Assembly (NCBI GenBank): GCA_937880795.1
Contig: CALGRQ010000060.1
Coordinates: 1-12,981 of the forward strand
From: an uncultured Dyadobacter sp.
GTDB lineage: Bacteria; Bacteroidota; Bacteroidia; Cytophagales; Spirosomataceae
Direction: 5' to 3'
DNA: 12,981 nucleotides
Part shown: piece after piece, positions 6,000 through 12,934 of the stretch
Numbering within the stretch: the stretch's first letter is position 1
Layout of the letters: the number at the start of each line of letters is the position of its first letter
The notes under the pieces: generated by a model
What the model was told of the DNA's origin: nothing
Databases searched by the model: none
What the model saw: the letters and a program-made list of their open reading frames with translations, nothing else
Program-made: the position numbers and the translations under genes

Positions 6000-7061
6000 A
6001 TGCCTAGAAATTTTGAATTAAGAAGGACCTCGGGAGTAATGGTTCTCATGGTTATCTTAGGGTTTATTTTAACAAGCGGAAGTGCTAAGGCACAAACCCG
6101 CGGTATTTTTATCCCATATTCTAGCGTTGGAGTAGGTTTGGGGACCTCAAATTATTATGGAGATATGGCTCCGTATAGAAGACCCTTGGCTTCTACTTTT
6201 AAAATGATGCGCTGGAGTATAGGAGCAAATTATACCAGACACTTTACACCACGACTGGCTGCAAGAGCAAGTTTTAATTATGCACGTATTGCCGGTGACG
6301 ACTATATTATGAACAGAGATTCGAAGCATGAAAACAATATTTTTTATGCGCGAAATCTCCATTTTAGAAACGACCTGAAAGAGTTTTCTGTCCAGGGGAT
6401 TTACAAATTAACACCTGACAACCGTAGCTATGACAGACGGCCTCAGTTTGGAGCCTACCTATTTGCTGGTGTTGCTCTTACTGCACATAATCCAAAGGCG
6501 AGAGTGCCTAGTGAGGCAGATTGGACAAGGATGATGCCTGGAGTTGAATATCCTGGTGAGGGTGAATGGGTGAAATTGCAGCCGCTTGGCACCGAGGGAC
6601 AGGGTAACCCGGGTTATGACAAAAAATACTCCCTGGTGCAGTTTGCTATACCTGTTGGTATTGGGGTAAGATATAAAATTAATGCGCGTTTCGATATTTC
6701 TGCTGAATTGGGTTTCAGAAAAACCTTTACAGATTATCTGGACGACGCGCATGGGAAATATGCTAATCCTGCTTTGTTTGCAAATAATCCATTAGCAGCA
6801 GCGATGGCCAATCGTACACAGGAGCATGTAGCTGTACGAAAGGGAGCGGACCGGACAGAAAGTTTGAAGAAGTTTGTGCAAGCGAATTATCTTAATTCCG
6901 CACCAGATGCAGATCCTTATGCTGAAATGATCATCCATGGATTTGCAAACCCCGGTCAGGAGCGTGGAAACAGTCCTACCAATAAGGATAATTATATGTT
7001 TGGGCAGATACATCTCCATTATATATTACCTTCACAGATTAAATGCCCTCCGTTGAAATAA
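6000..7061 (+). CDS. DUF6089-like outer-membrane beta-barrel protein
   Basis: A 353-residue exported protein. The signal peptide has Arg8-Arg9, a hydrophobic core and a cleavage site after Ala31 (SAKA-Q). The mature protein is made of alternating amphipathic strands typical of a small outer-membrane barrel: it opens with GVGLGTSNYYGDMAPY (44-59) and closes with FDISAELGFRKTFTDYLDD (231-249) and a last strand GQIHLHYI. The NYxGDxAP and RKTFTDYLDD signatures match the DUF6089 family known from Bacteroidota, whose role is not settled. It ends with a Cys-Pro after the last strand, as does its neighbour. Two long inserts (about 165-210 and 250-330) make it much larger than the paralogue downstream. 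First gene of a likely four-gene operon. The ATG at 6000 is favoured over an internal ATG at 6039, which would lose the positive charges of the signal peptide. Confidence 0.8.
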   Translation: MPRNFELRRTSGVMVLMVILGFILTSGSAKAQTRGIFIPYSSVGVGLGTSNYYGDMAPYRRPLASTFKMMRWSIGANYTRHFTPRLAARASFNYARIAGDDYIMNRDSKHENNIFYARNLHFRNDLKEFSVQGIYKLTPDNRSYDRRPQFGAYLFAGVALTAHNPKARVPSEADWTRMMPGVEYPGEGEWVKLQPLGTEGQGNPGYDKKYSLVQFAIPVGIGVRYKINARFDISAELGFRKTFTDYLDDAHGKYANPALFANNPLAAAMANRTQEHVAVRKGADRTESLKKFVQANYLNSAPDADPYAEMIIHGFANPGQERGNSPTNKDNYMFGQIHLHYILPSQIKCPPLK

Positions 7062-7074
7062 ATTAATAATTCTC

Positions 7075-7773
7075 TTGAATTACATAGCCAAAGATTCCGT
7101 TACACAATACTTTCGTCTCTTGATGTTAAGTATTGGTTTGATCCATTTTTTTGGATCATCTGCATTTGCTCAAAAGGTTGAGTTTGGTGCGGGAATAGGA
7201 GCATTTAATTACAAGGGAGATATAGCGCCGGATTTAAATTTGAGATTTATGAAACCGGCGGGAAGTCTTTTCTTTCGTTATAATCCGAATTCTGCGTTGT
7301 CTCTACGGGCTGAGCTGGCAGGAGGTATAATCGGGGCCAAGGATGCGGTAAGTAAAGATCCGTTTCAACAAGCTCGAAACATGTCCTTCAAAACCACGAT
7401 TTTTGAAGGGAGTGTTGCTGCTGAATATAATTTCCTGGATTATAAAGATCGCCGTTTTGCAGTGAACTGGACTCCGTACGTTTTCGGCGGAATTGGTTAT
7501 AATGCATTTAAACCGAATATTCAAACGGGAGATTACAAAACCAGTGGTGTGATTCTTCCATATGGTGTAGGTATTAAATATCAAATACGCCGGCCGTGGA
7601 ATATTGGTATTGAGTATGGTGCGCGGAAAACTTTTACGGATTATCTGGATAACCTGGGTGGAGATCCCTCGACAGTCAATAAACTTGACCAAGGTAATCC
7701 GTCAACGAAGGATTCATATCATTATCTTCGGCTATCAGTTACTTACACTATTTACCGGATCTTCTGCCCTTAA
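7075..7773 (+). CDS. DUF6089-like outer-membrane beta-barrel protein, paralogue
   Basis: A 232-residue paralogue of the preceding gene, 13 bases downstream. Shared features are a signal peptide ending at Ala32 (SAFA-Q), GAFNYKGDIAP (42-52), YGARKTFTDYLDN (181-193), a final strand SVTYTIY and a terminal Cys-Pro. It lacks the long inserts of the first barrel. The start is unusual: the reading frame has a TTG at 7075 and its first ATG only at 7123. Starting at 7123 would leave a 16-residue signal peptide without any positive charge, whereas the TTG start supplies Lys6 and Arg14 before the hydrophobic core, so TTG is preferred. I see no ribosome-binding site for either. Role in the outer membrane unknown; tandem duplication followed by divergence is the simplest history. 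Confidence 0.75.
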   Translation: MNYIAKDSVTQYFRLLMLSIGLIHFFGSSAFAQKVEFGAGIGAFNYKGDIAPDLNLRFMKPAGSLFFRYNPNSALSLRAELAGGIIGAKDAVSKDPFQQARNMSFKTTIFEGSVAAEYNFLDYKDRRFAVNWTPYVFGGIGYNAFKPNIQTGDYKTSGVILPYGVGIKYQIRRPWNIGIEYGARKTFTDYLDNLGGDPSTVNKLDQGNPSTKDSYHYLRLSVTYTIYRIFCP

Positions 7774-7779
7774 TTGTGT

Positions 7780-8322
7780 ATGAAAAAACCTCTTCTCATT
7801 GGATCAGTCGTATTAATCATTTTGCTTGCGGCATTTTTTGGTTTTTTAAAGTACAACCGGTCACTTAGTCCCGGAGGGCTTGCAGCCTATCAGAAAAATG
7901 GAGTGGATTTGACTATACAATACGGTAGACCTGCAAAAAAGGGGCGCTTTATTTTTGGGCGGGAAAAGGATAAGGCTTTATTGCCATACGGGAAGGTTTG
8001 GCGGACCGGAGCAAATGAAGCAACAATTATAGATTTTAAAAACGATATTAACTTTGCAGGCCAGGCTGTGAAGGCTGGTAAATACTCTCTTTGGACGATA
8101 CCAGAAGCGGGTAGCTGGAAGGTTATTTTAAATAAGGAGACTGGCCAATGGGGAACCGAGTATAACGATGGTAAGAATTTACTAACCGCCGATATAGCCA
8201 TTCGTATTCGCCCAAATGTGCAGGAGATTTTTACTATCTATTTTGAAGATAAAACTACTGGCGCCAACATAATATTGAGTTGGGATCAAACAGAAGCCAT
8301 TATTCCTATACAACCCCGGTAA
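7780..8322 (+). CDS. DUF2911 domain protein, membrane-anchored
   Basis: A 180-residue protein with two lysines then a hydrophobic segment (about residues 4-24) that has no obvious cleavage site, so it is probably a single-pass inner-membrane anchor with the domain in the periplasm. The rest is a DUF2911 domain: IQYGRPAKKGRFIFG, LLPYGKVWRTGANEATIIDF, then AGKYSLWTIPEAGSWKVILN and a C-terminal EIFTIYFEDKTT...ILSW. DUF2911 proteins are common in Bacteroidota; their biochemical function is unknown to me. The ATG at 7780 is chosen over an in-frame TTG six bases earlier (7774) because it follows the previous stop by six bases and gives the usual MKK start. It is third in the operon and is followed by the protease gene 20 bases after its stop. 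Confidence 0.85.
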   Translation: MKKPLLIGSVVLIILLAAFFGFLKYNRSLSPGGLAAYQKNGVDLTIQYGRPAKKGRFIFGREKDKALLPYGKVWRTGANEATIIDFKNDINFAGQAVKAGKYSLWTIPEAGSWKVILNKETGQWGTEYNDGKNLLTADIAIRIRPNVQEIFTIYFEDKTTGANIILSWDQTEAIIPIQPR

Positions 8323-8342
8323 TTCGTTACCAACCCTTTTCT

Positions 8343-9230
8343 ATGTTCGTTGAAGCAATTGAATCCGTGGATCAGTTTACCCGACCCATCCACTTTATAT
8401 TACGTTATTATACAGGAAGTGATATTGTTCCTGGAACAGCAACACTCTTTTTTGTCAATGAGGACGGATATGCTGTGACTTGCAGGCATGTAGCCCGACA
8501 AATTCTTTATGCCAATGCTGTTTATGAAAATTATGTGAAGTTTAGTGCTGAACTGCGCCGATTTGAGCGGGATCCGGGCTTAAACAGGCATAAACAATTT
8601 CTGGAATCGAAATACAAGATCAACGCGGAAACCCCGGTTCGCATACTTTTTAATTTTGTCAATTGTGTATCGTCCTATAAAGGCCTTACGGTACATCTTC
8701 ACCCTACACAGGACTTGGCCATTATACAGTTCCGCGACTTTGAATCATTGCAGTATAATGGTTTTGCCAGATTTTTAAGGGATTCTAGAATGGTGAAGCA
8801 GGGTAGGTATTTATGTCGTTTGGGTTATCCTTTCCCTGAGTTTACGAATTATGGGTATAATAAGGATATTAACGATATTGAATGGCTTAAGACAGGACGT
8901 GTAACGACCCCAAGTTTTCCCATTGATGGTATTATTACTCGTCATATTGGGGGGAATAACGAGATTACGGGCATAGAGATGAGTACACCCGGCCTAAGAG
9001 GGCAAAGCGGTGGCCCCCTATTTGACCGCAATGGTGTTATCTACGGTATGCAGAGTTCCACAAGGCACCTGCATCTTGGCTTTGATCAAATAAATCGAGA
9101 AGTCACCACCGATGGACAACGGAAGCGTGTATCCAATTATCCATTTTTAAATGTAGGACAATGCGTTCATGTGGATGTGATCAAACACTTTTTAAGGGAA
9201 AAAAAAGTACAATATTATGAAGAGGATTGA
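8343..9230 (+). CDS. Trypsin-like serine protease, no signal peptide
   Basis: A 295-residue protein of the trypsin/HtrA fold with a complete catalytic triad: His49 in YAVTCRHVA (44-52), Asp124 in TQDLAIIQF (122-130), and Ser222 in LRGQSGGPLFD (218-228), the chymotrypsin-clan GxSGGP motif. The TCRH box replaces the commoner TAAH. Between His and Asp lies a charged helical insert (about 66-95). No PDZ domain follows, and I see no signal peptide or membrane helix, so it is predicted cytosolic unless exported in another way. Length is close to the bare protease domain. The ATG at 8343 is chosen because it lies 20 bases after the DUF2911 stop; an in-frame TTG at 8280 inside that gene would add a residue stretch with no family resemblance. 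Substrate unknown; the neighbours are envelope proteins. Confidence 0.85.
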   Translation: MFVEAIESVDQFTRPIHFILRYYTGSDIVPGTATLFFVNEDGYAVTCRHVARQILYANAVYENYVKFSAELRRFERDPGLNRHKQFLESKYKINAETPVRILFNFVNCVSSYKGLTVHLHPTQDLAIIQFRDFESLQYNGFARFLRDSRMVKQGRYLCRLGYPFPEFTNYGYNKDINDIEWLKTGRVTTPSFPIDGIITRHIGGNNEITGIEMSTPGLRGQSGGPLFDRNGVIYGMQSSTRHLHLGFDQINREVTTDGQRKRVSNYPFLNVGQCVHVDVIKHFLREKKVQYYEED

Positions 9231-9240
9231 TTAAAACCCT

Positions 9241-9936
9241 TTACAAAATTGTTTTGAGCTCTTCCAGGAGACGGATGTCGTAGGTAGGATTTTCGTCAAA
9301 CTGCAAACCTGATGGGTTGTAATAAACCGTATCCAATCCAAAGTTGCGCGCACCTATAATATCTGCAAGCCAGTTGTCTCCAATCATAATACACTCGCCT
9401 TTTGATGCATTGGCCTGTTGAACAGCACAAGCAAAAATGTCTGGATCGGGTTTTTTAGCATTGGCAGTTTCAAAAGTGATAACGTTTTCAAAGAAATGGC
9501 TAATCCCAGAACTTGCAATTTTTCGTGCCTGTATTTCCGTGAACCCATTGGTTACAATGTGTAGACGATACCCCCTTTCTTTTACATATCCTAACATGTC
9601 CAGAGCACCGTGTAATAAATGTTTTTTGTAGGGAAGTGTATGAAGATAAAGTTCTCCAATTTCTAAATGATTTTCCGGACACGGTATGCCTAGGGAATCG
9701 AAAACCATTAGAAAACGATTGGCGCGTATATAGGAATGGTGAATTCTTCCTCGATCGAACTCATCCCAGAGATGTGTGTTGATTTTGATAAAAGTATCAA
9801 TAAACTGCTGCTTTGAGCTCACTCCATGATCTTGTAGGGATAGTGTATGAAATATCTCATCCAAAGATTCACTGGAATTTCGTTCAAAATCCCATAAGGT
9901 ATGGTCCAGGTCGAAAAAAAGATGTTTATATTTCAT
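9241..9936 (-). CDS. HAD-superfamily phosphatase, YjjG-like
   Basis: A 231-residue HAD hydrolase. Motif I is FFDLDHTLWDF with nucleophile Asp9 and acid/base Asp11; motif II is HIVTNGF (Thr129); motif III is Lys161/Lys162 before PDPDIF; motif IV is MIGDNWLADIIGA (Asp187, Asp192). The helical cap between residues 17 and about 100 and the overall wording fit the YjjG/YfnB branch, which includes pyrimidine nucleotide 5'-phosphatases that clear non-canonical nucleotides; the exact substrate here is inferred. Cytosolic. The frame stays open for 57 more codons upstream to 10107, but motif I would then sit 65 residues in and the extra part is low-complexity, so the ATG at 9936, eight residues before Asp9, is chosen. 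It converges with the protease, with 10 bases between the stops. Confidence 0.9.
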   Translation of the reverse strand: MKYKHLFFDLDHTLWDFERNSSESLDEIFHTLSLQDHGVSSKQQFIDTFIKINTHLWDEFDRGRIHHSYIRANRFLMVFDSLGIPCPENHLEIGELYLHTLPYKKHLLHGALDMLGYVKERGYRLHIVTNGFTEIQARKIASSGISHFFENVITFETANAKKPDPDIFACAVQQANASKGECIMIGDNWLADIIGARNFGLDTVYYNPSGLQFDENPTYDIRLLEELKTIL

Positions 9937-10316
9937 TTCTTGGAATAATTCAATTGTGTAATGCGTCTGCTTTTGGCTGTAATAACTATGATTTGTACTA
10001 ACATAGTTTACCTGGGTGAGAAATTGATATTTCTGACGGGAATTTACTGAATATGTTATATAAATTAAGCTAATATCTATATAACGATAATTTGAAACCT
10101 TTGACAATGGGTTCTAACTGACTAGCTGTTAACATCTGTTAATGAAAATTGATTTGCGAAAAAAAGAAACATAAACATTTGCAAATGACTTGGTAAATAT
10201 ATTTCTTTGATTCATAATATTAGAATATCCCATATTCAGACTTCATTACATCACTAAAAAAGAAAGGAGAAACAATATCGACGCACTGCTCTACGTTAAC
10301 TAAATCGAATAGTAAA
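9937..10316. other. 380-base divergent intergenic region
   Basis: No convincing gene is seen here. It separates the HAD phosphatase (-) and the sigma factor (+), so it must hold both promoters. It is very AT-rich. Noted inside: a repeated TGTTAA at a 10-base step (10128-10140 area), a perfect 12-bp palindrome CATTTGCAAATG (10176-10187), a candidate sigma-factor promoter, and a purine-rich AGAAAGGAGAAAC (10261-10273) that is too far from the ATG at 10317 to act as its ribosome-binding site. Confidence 0.6.
10178..10209 (+). promoter_or_regulatory. Candidate promoter of the sigma-factor operon
   Basis: TTTG at 10178-10181 and TTTCTTTG at 10202-10209 are separated by 20 bases, the spacing expected between -33 and -7 elements in Bacteroidota; the -7 octamer differs from TAnnTTTG at one position. 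The -33 element lies inside the 12-bp palindrome CATTTGCAAATG (10176-10187), so a dimeric factor bound there would cover it. The leader to the ATG would be about 100 bases. Confidence 0.45.
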
Positions 10317-10916
10317 ATGGAGAAAGTCCAAGTTAGCGACAGTGAGTTGGTAACATTGTATATCCGTGGTAATGAGAAGGCTTTTGAAAAGCTGGTTCAG
10401 CGCCATAAATCCAGAATATACACCACTATTTATCTGATTGTCAAGGACCAATATGTTGCCGAAGATTTATTGCAGGACACATTTATAAAGGCTGTTGACA
10501 CTATAAAAGGTGGTAGATATAACGATGAAGGTAAATTTCTGCCTTGGATTATACGAATCGCACACAACCTCGCCATTGATTATTTCAGACGCGATAAACG
10601 CTACCCCAATGTAGTGTTCGAGGATGGAAGCAGTGTATTCAATACATTGGATTTTGCAGAAGATTCTGTTGAATCGATCCAGATTCGTCAAGAAACACAT
10701 GAGCAACTTAGGGAGATGATCCAAAGGTTGCCGGATGTACAAAAGCAAGTGCTGATCATGCGCCATTATGAGGACATGAGTTTTCAGGAAATTGCTGATG
10801 CGACGGGTGTAAGTATTAATACGGCATTGGGGAGAATGCGTTACGCGTTGATAAACTTGCGTAAGCAATTCAACCAACGTGCCCCACAATATGACAAAAA
10901 CTTTTACCTACGATGA
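10317..10916 (+). CDS. ECF-type RNA polymerase sigma factor
   Basis: A 199-residue sigma-70 family protein with only regions 2 and 4, the ECF plan. Region 2 holds VAEDLLQDTFIKAV (47-60) for core binding and FLPWIIRIAHNLAIDYFRRD (74-93) for the -10 contact and melting. A variable linker (about 96-125) leads to region 4, with RLPDVQKQVLIMRHYEDMSF (137-156) and a helix-turn-helix QEIADATGVSINTALGRMRYAL for the -35 contact. The usual P-x-x-x-R-x-V segment is present in altered form. It is cytosolic. The ATG at 10317 gives the normal length. The last 26 bases overlap the next gene, so the two are translationally coupled, the usual pattern for a sigma factor and its regulator. Regulon unknown. Similar sigma genes beside nth are common in Bacteroidota, from memory, not checked. 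Confidence 0.93.
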   Translation: MEKVQVSDSELVTLYIRGNEKAFEKLVQRHKSRIYTTIYLIVKDQYVAEDLLQDTFIKAVDTIKGGRYNDEGKFLPWIIRIAHNLAIDYFRRDKRYPNVVFEDGSSVFNTLDFAEDSVESIQIRQETHEQLREMIQRLPDVQKQVLIMRHYEDMSFQEIADATGVSINTALGRMRYALINLRKQFNQRAPQYDKNFYLR

Positions 10917-11139
10917 TGTTGTTCGGTATATTTATTCTGAAACAACTGAAAGTGAAAATGATCTGATTATCGAAGCCATGGCGCTCGATGATGATTTGAT
11001 GACTTTTTATATTGATTCGCTGGAAATAAAGAGCCAGATGAATAAAATTGTTTGCACGCCTACGGAGCAAACGATTGGAAAAGTTCTCAATTACTCTCAG
11101 CAGTTTTCTGCACAAAGGCCTGCTGCTCTATCTTTCTGA
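10891..11139 (+). CDS. Small acidic protein overlapping the sigma gene; possible anti-sigma or co-factor
   Basis: An 82-residue protein that starts at an ATG inside the 3' end of the sigma factor gene (26-base overlap, different frame). It begins TFTYDDVVRYIYSETTESEND, a helix-loop with acidic character resembling the N-terminal helix of anti-sigma domains (the short bite that binds region 4 or 2 of ECF sigma factors), then IIEAMALDDDLMTFYIDSLEI and a C-terminal IGKVLNYSQQF. It lacks the H-x3-C-x2-C zinc motif (only Cys55), and it has no membrane helix, so it would be a soluble, minimal partner. I do not recognise a named family with certainty. An in-frame GTG at 10879 is an alternative start. 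The gene ends within the left arm of a strong terminator. Confidence 0.75.
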   Translation: MTKTFTYDDVVRYIYSETTESENDLIIEAMALDDDLMTFYIDSLEIKSQMNKIVCTPTEQTIGKVLNYSQQFSAQRPAALSF

Positions 11140-11159
11140 TAAGGCAACAGGCTTTTTTT
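11118..11159 (+). terminator. Rho-independent terminator of the sigma operon
   Basis: GCCTGCTGC (11118-11126) pairs with GCAACAGGC (11144-11152) with one mismatch, and an inner TATC/GATA pair tightens the loop. Seven T follow (11153-11159). The left arm lies in the last codons of the small acidic protein gene. Confidence 0.85.
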
Positions 11160-11163
11160 AATA

Positions 11164-11212
11164 CCAGCCATTGATACAGTGGCTGGCTGTTTTGGTTTAG
11201 GCCTGGTAGGCC
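11164..11212. terminator. Second and third hairpins after the sigma operon
   Basis: CCAGCCATTG (11164-11173) pairs with CAGTGGCTGG (11177-11186) through ten base pairs (one G-U) around a 3-base loop, followed by a T-rich stretch. Then GGCCT (11200-11204) pairs with AGGCC (11208-11212) around a 3-base loop. Together with the first terminator they form three hairpins within 95 bases. The middle one is a good back-up terminator; the third may be a short extra stem or part of the nth leader. Confidence 0.6.
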
Positions 11213-11259
11213 CTACTGATCTGCATTTTAAGGATTAAGTGGGGCATGATATGATTTTT

Positions 11260-11910
11260 ATGCAGCGGAAAGAGCGTTACAGACTATTACTCGATTATTT
11301 TACAACCAATTTTCCTGAACCGGAAACAGAATTACATTATAGCAACCCCTTTGAATTACTGGTGGCGGTTGTGCTTTCCGCACAATGTACCGACAAGCGG
11401 GTCAATATAGTTACTCCTCCATTGTTTGAGCGGTTTCCTGATCCTGAGTCCTTGGCATTGTCTAACTCGGAAGAGGTGTTTTCCTATATACGATCTATAT
11501 CTTATCCTAACAATAAGAGCAAACATCTGGTAGGATTAGGCAGAATGCTTGTTGAAGAATACGGTTCGGAAATTCCTGCTACAATAGAGGAGCTTCAAAA
11601 GTTACCTGGTGTAGGAAGGAAAACAGCCAATGTAATTGCTTCTGTAATTTTTAATCAACCGGCGATGGCAGTAGATACCCATGTATATCGGGTTTCTCAT
11701 CGTATGGGACTTGTACCGTCGACGGCCACAACGCCACTTGCCGTTGAAAAAGTACTCATGAAGCATATTCCGGCTCAATTGGTACCCAAAGCACACCATT
11801 GGCTCATTTTGCATGGACGTTATATATGCTTGGCCAGAACGCCCAAATGTGGTGAGTGCAAGCTCAAACATATTTGTGCTTATTACGAAAAGAAAAACAA
11901 GGTGGGTTAA
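11260..11910 (+). CDS. nth: Endonuclease III, DNA glycosylase/AP lyase
   Basis: A 216-residue base-excision repair enzyme that removes oxidised pyrimidines and cuts at abasic sites. It has the HhH-GPD fold: LSAQCTDKRVN (39-49), hairpin LPGVGRKTANVI (115-126) with catalytic Lys121, and AVDTHVYRV (137-145) with catalytic Asp139. The C-terminus has the complete iron-sulfur loop C190-x6-C197-x2-C200-x5-C206. The usual sequence of the family begins close to MQRKERY, so the ATG at 11260 is preferred. An ATG at 11251 and a GTG at 11239, the latter four bases after an AAGGA-like motif (11230-11234), would add three or seven residues and cannot be excluded. Cytosolic. It has its own leader after the sigma terminators and no coupled neighbour. 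All active-site residues are present, so it should be functional. Confidence 0.96.
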   Translation: MQRKERYRLLLDYFTTNFPEPETELHYSNPFELLVAVVLSAQCTDKRVNIVTPPLFERFPDPESLALSNSEEVFSYIRSISYPNNKSKHLVGLGRMLVEEYGSEIPATIEELQKLPGVGRKTANVIASVIFNQPAMAVDTHVYRVSHRMGLVPSTATTPLAVEKVLMKHIPAQLVPKAHHWLILHGRYICLARTPKCGECKLKHICAYYEKKNKVG

Positions 11911-12008
11911 TTTTTTCAAAACCATTGCAACCCTTTTCCTTTGATTGGAGTCTAGGAAATATAGAAGACATAAGAGTTATTACATTAATCTAACATTGAA
12001 GAACTAAA

Positions 12009-12878
12009 ATGATCCGTAAGTATTTTAAAATTGGGGTTTTCGCCATGGTAGCGTTGGGTATGGTATCTTGTATGAAAGATCTTGATACGAACGATGAGAA
12101 GAAAATTGAAGAAAATGAGGCAGCACTCAATAAATATATTCTAGATAGCGCACTCACCGATAAAGTTACAAGGGAGACAACGGGATTAATACATTATAAG
12201 ACGGTTACGAATCCGGCAGGAACAGCAGCGAAAACGGGAGATGAGGCCAGTGTTAGAGCCACGGCCTACCTGCTGAACGGTAAAAAAGTGACTTTATTTC
12301 CAAAGGATACAATTGTGGCTTTCCCGATTGATGGTTTCTTAACTGGATTTGGTGGCGTAGAGCTTGGTATTAAAACCTTAAAAACGGGTGAAAAGGGTAC
12401 ATTTTTACTACGATTTTATCTGGCTTATGGTTCCGGGTCTACGTCAGAGATTCCTGCTTACTCTCCGATAAAACTTGAAATGGAGTTTCTTAAAATTAGA
12501 ACAGAAATACAGCAGATTAATGAATACATGGAAGCGAAGCAATATACTCCTTCGGAACGTACCTCAGATAATCTTGTCTTGATCCGTACTAATACTGTAA
12601 CAGGTGATACCTTAGGTTCTGGAAAATCGGTTAATGTGAAGTATGTTCTTAGATATTTGGATGGAACGAAGGTTGACGAGGGAACAATACCGCATACGAC
12701 TAATACCAGTGGCACTATTGCTGGTTTTGACCGTGCGGTTAGAAAAATGCGTAAAAATGAAAAGGCAATTACTATTTTCCCGTCTGCATTAGGATATGGT
12801 AAAGGTCAAATGAATAGCCAAGGGGCCTTTACGATTAGACCATATGCGCCATTACAATTTGAATTGGAAATTCTGTAA
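12009..12878 (+). CDS. Lipoprotein with two FKBP-type peptidyl-prolyl isomerase domains
   Basis: A 289-residue lipoprotein: Arg3, Lys4, a hydrophobic stretch, and lipobox MVS before Cys21. After a charged helix (28-50) come two FKBP-like domains, about 77-163 and 205-289, joined by a helix (163-180). In domain 1 the FKBP12 Tyr26 and Asp37 equivalents are replaced (Ala84, Thr95), while the AYG Tyr140 is kept. In domain 2 Tyr212, Asp223 and Tyr263 are all present, so it is the likelier active domain; both have Phe in place of the Trp at the pocket floor. It would act in the envelope in the folding of exported proteins, like the gliding-related FKBP lipoproteins GldI and relatives in Bacteroidota. 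It is a single-gene unit, 98 bases after nth, with its own terminator. Alignment was done by eye. Confidence 0.85.
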   Translation: MIRKYFKIGVFAMVALGMVSCMKDLDTNDEKKIEENEAALNKYILDSALTDKVTRETTGLIHYKTVTNPAGTAAKTGDEASVRATAYLLNGKKVTLFPKDTIVAFPIDGFLTGFGGVELGIKTLKTGEKGTFLLRFYLAYGSGSTSEIPAYSPIKLEMEFLKIRTEIQQINEYMEAKQYTPSERTSDNLVLIRTNTVTGDTLGSGKSVNVKYVLRYLDGTKVDEGTIPHTTNTSGTIAGFDRAVRKMRKNEKAITIFPSALGYGKGQMNSQGAFTIRPYAPLQFELEIL

Positions 12879-12897
12879 TTTTTAGGGTTCATATATG

Positions 12898-12930
12898 CCT
12901 CCGGTTTTTTTAACGACCGGAGGTTTTTTT
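12898..12930 (+). terminator. Rho-independent terminator after the FKBP lipoprotein
   Basis: CCTCCGGT (12898-12905) pairs perfectly with ACCGGAGG (12916-12923), followed by seven T (12924-12930). It starts 20 bases after the stop. On the minus strand the outgoing side is not T-rich, so it probably acts mainly rightward. Confidence 0.93.
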
Positions 12931-12934
12931 ATGC

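Noticed and set aside
8280..8342. Upstream TTG start for the serine protease, overlapping the DUF2911 gene
   Set aside because: It adds 21 residues without family resemblance or signal peptide; the ATG at 8343 fits normal operon spacing.
9937..10107. 57-codon N-terminal extension of the HAD phosphatase
   Set aside because: It is in frame and open, but low-complexity, Tyr/Ser/Asn-rich and unlike the family; motif I belongs within about ten residues of the start.
11904..11933. GGGTT/AACCC as a terminator after nth
   Set aside because: Only five pairs with a 20-base loop; too weak although T-rich sequence follows.
11991..11998. TAACATTG as promoter of the FKBP lipoprotein gene
   Set aside because: One mismatch, no -33 element and only ten bases before the ATG.
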